From NCBI GenBank assembly GCA_007258455.2, contig VDFB02373365.1, forward strand, positions 225,584,194 to 225,648,193: a stretch of DNA of 64,000 nt, read 5' to 3'. Of this stretch, positions 59,801 to 64,000 are shown one piece after another. The notes beneath the pieces were generated by a model, which searched no databases, was not told the DNA's origin, and saw only the letters and a program-made list of their open reading frames with translations. Position 1 is the stretch's first letter. Every line of letters starts with the position of its first letter. The translations under genes were made by a program, and so were the position numbers. The stretch comes from Sequoia sempervirens. Its lineage: Eukaryota; Streptophyta; Pinopsida; Cupressales; Cupressaceae.

Positions 59801-60600
59801 AGAAATTTTCTCTCAAATCAATTCATCGTCAAGGAATCATTTTGAAAGATGTTCACTTCATCAAGGAATTCAAAAGGAAGAAAGTGCCCCCTTGCAAGGG
59901 GAAGGTCAAGGATTCTCCTGCAAGAAATGCTGCCTCCTCCTTGGAGGAAATTTTTCAAGCTCTTTCTTTGTGAACCCATGATGAAGGAAACGAGTTCCAT
60001 TAGGGGTCCAAGTTGAGAATGTGATTTTTGAGAAAAGGTTTGCAAGGATTTTTGAGAAAAGATTTGTTGGAAATGAATCTCTTTTCTGAAAATCATAACC
60101 ATTGTGAAAGTGATGTTGTCGCACATACAAGGGACAACTCAAGCAAAGAAGAGAGAAAGATAAAGGATAAGTAAAAAGAGACAAGGGTGGTCTAATATTT
60201 CAGGGTCATATTTGCTCATGAATATATATATATATATATATATAAGTATAGTAATAGTATATTAATGAACTATCATCAACCTCCTACTATATCAGACCAT
60301 GTGAAGAATGTACAAGATAAAGTAAAAATAAAAAATTGGGCCAACATGGAAGGGAAGCCTAAATGCCCCCAACACTTTGCATCATCCCTAATTTTCTGAA
60401 AGCTAAGACACATAATAGAGGAAGAATGGTGATATAAATTGAAGAAAGTTTAAAACACACAATCACTCCTATATCCAAGCACCAACAAGGGTGACAAGGG
60501 TCATCCAAGAACACATAATGCAAGCATAGGGGAACACATCACAAAAAACACAAATCTATTCTAAAGATAAAGAAGAGGCCTCCACCTGACACTCATCAAC
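56825..60600. other. Internal region of decayed element, no coding signal
   Basis: AT-rich, with only short ORFs of no recognisable family on either strand. It contains an (AT)n microsatellite at 60222-60244. Confidence 0.5.
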
Positions 60601-60623
60601 CAAGAGGTAATCTACTTCCCAAT

Positions 60624-61175
60624 CTAGATCATTATAGGGGGAAGGAGGATGAGCCTGTAGTGGCGGAATATTAAGGGGTGGTGCTTTTGACCCTCCCACA
60701 ATAAGGGATAAGGAAGAAGGGCCCGAAAGGTCTTCTCCACTAGGCTCTTTGGAGCGATGGTCAGCGACTTTGTGAAGATTGCTGACAGGGCCAGGACCTC
60801 ATCTAGAGAGTTGGACATGCACTTCATAGGAGTGCCATGTATGATCTCAATGGATGGGGTAGGAAGCACCCAAGATTCATTGCTTGGCTCACCAAATGAC
60901 TCAGGAGTAGTGAAAAAATTAGGGGAAGCCAGAATTGGCTCTATCACTAGGATGGAATAAGCTAGCATAGGACCACCCTTTGAAGAAGGTGGGATCCTCT
61001 TATTCCCTCCATTTCCAGAAGGGACAACCTCTTCTTTCTGCCTCATCGAGGGATAAGAACTCCCCATAGATGAGACAAGATGCGTAGAGGAGGAGAAAAC
61101 TACGAAGGACACCACTAAAGTATTCAGAATGCCCATGGGTTTAGGGAATGGTAGGATATCCAAGAGGGACATCAA
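60624..61175 (-). pseudogene. Unrecognised 183-codon ORF in decayed element
   Basis: An open stretch with a hydrophobic patch (GILNTLVVSFVVFSSS) and Ser/Pro-rich sequence (PSGNGGNKRIPPSSKGG). It lies downstream of the protease-like fragment on the same strand. No family is recognised; it may be a remnant of the element's polyprotein or a chance ORF. Confidence 0.3.
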
Positions 61176-61859
61176 AGAGGTGGTTTGACCAACAGAGTGA
61201 TAAACACTTGCACCTTTTTAGGGTTAGGCACACTCACACTCGCAAGGAGATCTAGAAAAAAATTGAATTCAATTTAATAGAATTAAAGGGGAGGAGAGAG
61301 GAAGATGCATCAGGAGGCCCCTGAAATAGGGGTGGTCAATTCCTCTTCCTTTCACTACAAAGTGGCCTGCTCAACTGCTAGAGCCTTTTGTCAACACTTG
61401 CGCTCGTGTGCAAGGTAGTTTCTATGACTCTTTGAGCTAGAGGTTGAGGGTTGCAAAGGGACATGAGGCTCCTACTTAGCCATAGGAGTGTCCATCACAA
61501 CCATCTCCGACAGAGGGAAAAGATGCTGAACAGGAGTATGAGGAATTTGAGAGATAGCAGGGGGAGTTGGATCTAGTGCCTCGGCAATGGACCTCTTCCC
61601 ATTCACTGCTTTATGAGAAAGAGTAGTAGGAGGTCATGGAAATTGAGACAGAGGATTTGCTATGGGGACCCTTTCTTCTACCATATCAAATAGGCCTAAG
61701 CTCCATGGGCAGAGCAAGAAGTTCGAATGCAGGACACATAGGCATTTTCCAAGCAAGAACCATAGGGTTCTCTTGCAAATGCAGAGTAGAATTTGATGAC
61801 GCCATAATAGGGTAAGAGGAAGCATCAGGCTGGACAACAGAAGATGGGAAGAGGAGCCT

Positions 61860-62490
61860 CAAGATCACTTCTCTTCTTCCCTCCTACATGCCAGGGAAAC
61901 ATCACTGTCAGCTTTTAAACAAGCCCTATGCGAAACAACATAAGGTGATGGAGGGTATCTCACTCTAGGTGTTAAGTTCCCTTTCTTATACTTCTCATAG
62001 GTCTAGTACAAGAGGTCCTTCCTAGGTGGAATGGGAAAAATAGGAATAGGATAGAATTGATCTAAGGAATAACTACCACACACAACTGGCGGCTTATAGC
62101 CAGTGTTGTGGATCACATGTACTGAACCCTCATGAATAAATTTTAGACATTTATGTACAACCAAGGGAACTACATTCTCTAGCTACCAGTCAGGGGATAC
62201 CCAGCTTCACTTTTAAGAGTTCAAACCTTGGGATTATGTCAAATAGTAGGTATACAGACTTAGGTTCGACAAGGACTTCCAAAATGATACTACCAAGGGG
62301 AGGTACAAAAATTATGTTATGCATACGAATCATGTTCATAGGTTCATCGTACCCATCTTTATGCAGGAAGTTAATTAACATAATCTCCTCAATTATGATA
62401 TTCACCTAAGATGTTGGGTCAACAAGAACACCTGCTATAGTGTTTTCATTGATTTGTGTAGGGATATAAAGAGGAGATGGTTCTCTATTA
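61860..62490 (-). pseudogene. Retropepsin-like fragment
   Basis: On the minus strand 62490-62190 reads GFNREPSPLYIPTQ, AGVLVDPTS, stop, VNIIIEEIML, PPLGSIILEVLVEPKSVYLL and LLKVKLGIP. This follows the retropepsin pattern (catalytic Asp with Thr-Ser, then LG-x-PW near the end), with stops at expected Ser and Trp positions. A tail (VIHNTGYKPPVVCGSYSLDQ, FPIPPRKDLLY) runs to about 61990. It lies only about 340-400 bases after the 5' LTR with no gag before it. Confidence 0.5.
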
Positions 62491-62830
62491 AAACCCATCG
62501 GTAGGTCCTGCGAGGTGAAGGTTATACCTGGACTACTACTCACATGCTACATAGAGGGGATAGGAAGATGCAAGAAAGAGGGTATCATGCACACTAAAGG
62601 ATACTCTCACAAAGCCCCCCAAAGATTTGAAGTAAGACAGTTACCTAATTAAGGTTTCATTTCGCAACACCTATGAAACCTTCCAACTATGCCTACTAGG
62701 GGTCATAGGTTGTGCTATGAGAAAAAATTCCTCACAACACTTGTACCCACAACACTCCTAGAATGTGAGGAAAGGACCCTTTAGCACTACTAAATGGAAC
62801 CAAAATGGTTCATGTTAGGTTCACCAAAAA

Positions 62831-63423
62831 TGTAAGAGAGGGGGACCAACCACGTTAAGGCCCTAGGTCACAAAGAGCCAAGAGCGAAGGGCTGCACTAA
62901 CTTACCTCACTCTAAAGGATTTCTTGGGGTGAGGATCTAGAATGAATAGCACTACATAGTACTTTTATTTCTCTATAGACCCGAACTCTTTGTCTGAGGA
63001 TGGCAACATGATTTTGGGATGTTAGCAAGGCAGGTTGGCATCTCTCTAGAACACGGGAATCTATATGGCCAGAAAACATGAAGTACAGTAAAGAATACCT
63101 AAAACCTTACTAACATCCTAGCTAGTTGATTTTGATGGGAAGAACAAGATGAGAAAGTACAAAAAATAAAGATGGAGATGATAAATTAAGTAGATAAAAG
63201 CTATGGTGATAAAGATAATCTCACAAAAGTGTCAATTTTCTAGCTAGATCCATGTGCATGTGCACCTACACACAAAGAAGAAGGGGAAAGTGTTGGGGTT
63301 GTATAGGGGCCTGCCTTAGTTAGACCCCTGTTTTGGTGTTTCCACCTCCATGAACAACTACAAAGCAACAAAGTAGAATATTTGATAAAGAAGGTAGAAA
63401 GAAAGATTGCAATAAATACTATA
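62831..63423 (-). repeat. Right LTR of the decayed element
   Basis: Pairs with 56157-56824. Just outside it the minus strand reads TTTTTGGTGAACCTAACATG; a TGG-starting PBS is possible there, but I cannot name the tRNA. Confidence 0.65.
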
Positions 63424-64000
63424 ACATCTAGAAAATTCAAAAGAAAGTTTAAAATAACACACTCAATGCGATCTAAGCTCTAATGCAATCTAAGCTAAAC
63501 AACAAAGAACAAAGGAAAGCTAAAATGTAAATAAACTGAACAATCTCACCCAATATCTACGTAACTCCATGTATAACCTCGATTTCCCTTCTCCATTTTT
63601 TCGTTGTAGTATAATTTCCCTTAGATTTCTCTTGTGCAAGTATAGCCTATGATAGTGATTTAGCAAAACATCGAAGATTCAAGATAATTGCTCCAAAAGT
63701 CATATGATTTTGAGAGTGATTGGAATGATGAAAAAAAAATCAATTTATAGAAAATTGATCATTCGAATGACAGGACAGGATCGAAAGATCGACATATAGG
63801 TGAGATCGAAAGATTAGACATGCATTGTGATAACTGTTAGTAGTGACATGAGTGATGAAAACTAGAAATAGAAATAAAGATTAAATAAATTATTTAATCT
63901 TCGAGTTTGGTATTCAAAAACAAAAGAATAGTCTTTGCATGACAAAGATAAAGATGGATTAAAGCAACTCTCTGTTTGAATGCACGCACAAGATTTAATT
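63424..64000. other. AT-rich unassigned DNA at the right edge
   Basis: No gene. GATCGAAAGAT occurs twice (63779-63789 and 63807-63817), and a near-palindrome GATTAAATAAATTATTTAATC lies near 63880-63900. Confidence 0.5.

Larger units (their letters stand above)
56157..63423 (-). mobile_element. Decayed LTR element with retropepsin-like fragment
   Basis: Direct repeats start TGTAAGAGAGGGGGACC at 56157 and 62831 and end near CACTACA (56824) and TACTATA (63423), flanking 6 kb. Only a minus-strand protease-like fragment and one longer ORF are seen; gag and RT are not recognised. The flanks (CTAAC and ACATC) do not form a duplication, so either the ends are eroded or the two repeats come from different insertions. 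Confidence 0.6.

Noticed and set aside
59818..60184. Overlapping minus-strand ORFs of 92-102 codons
   Set aside because: Two frames overlap each other and a plus-strand ORF, with low-information composition; nothing supports coding.
56157..63423. Five-base target duplication around the decayed element
   Set aside because: The flanks CTAAC and ACATC do not match under any one- or two-base shift that I tried.

Overview
This 64-kb window looks like intergenic DNA from a large, repeat-rich seed-plant genome. Every recognisable coding stretch belongs to a retroelement (Ty3/gypsy chromovirus, Ty3/gypsy Tat-like, copia-type LTR element, L1-type LINE with a plant RNase H). Two primer-binding sites match plant initiator tRNA-Met. 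No host gene, rRNA, tRNA or CRISPR was found. A gymnosperm is my best guess from the depth of nesting and the size of the elements, but that is inference.

Layout. The left two thirds is one nest. The oldest layer is element X, a copia-type minus-strand element with gag-like zinc knuckles but no visible pol. Its 3' LTR starts before base 1 and ends at 8753, its internal part is 8754-14318, and its 5' LTR runs from 14319 to 43688 once insertions are removed. The 3' LTR of X is split by chromovirus copy 1 (448-8206, duplication GAATC), itself split by a 2.77-kb TG...CA solo-LTR-like unit (1333-4104, duplication GTCCT). The 5' LTR of X is split by a giant Tat-like element (15125-41861, duplication AGACC) and by a 1.2-kb copia solo LTR (42414-43616). 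The Tat-like right LTR is split by a nearly full-length LINE (33282-39082, 18-bp duplication).

To the right, 43694-45323 is AT-rich unassigned DNA. A complete but decayed chromovirus copy 2 follows (45329-51320, duplication CTTAT, initiator-Met PBS), then AT-rich DNA holding a small poly(A)-tailed retroposon (52619-52964, perfect 18-bp duplication). Last comes a badly decayed LTR element (56157-63423) with a retropepsin-like fragment.

The most unusual object is the Tat-like element. Its terminal direct repeats are about 7.2 kb each and contain an ORF1-gag reading region and an acidic coiled-coil ORF. The pol genes (zinc knuckle, protease, an extra RNase H upstream of reverse transcriptase, RT with a second RNase H, integrase, GPY/F) lie between the repeats. 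The only convincing minus-strand TATA box in each repeat lies after the gag-like ORFs, so these ORFs would sit in U3 and, in the genomic RNA, downstream of pol. I do not recognise this arrangement in any described plant element. Element boundaries and duplications were read directly; the functional interpretation is inference.
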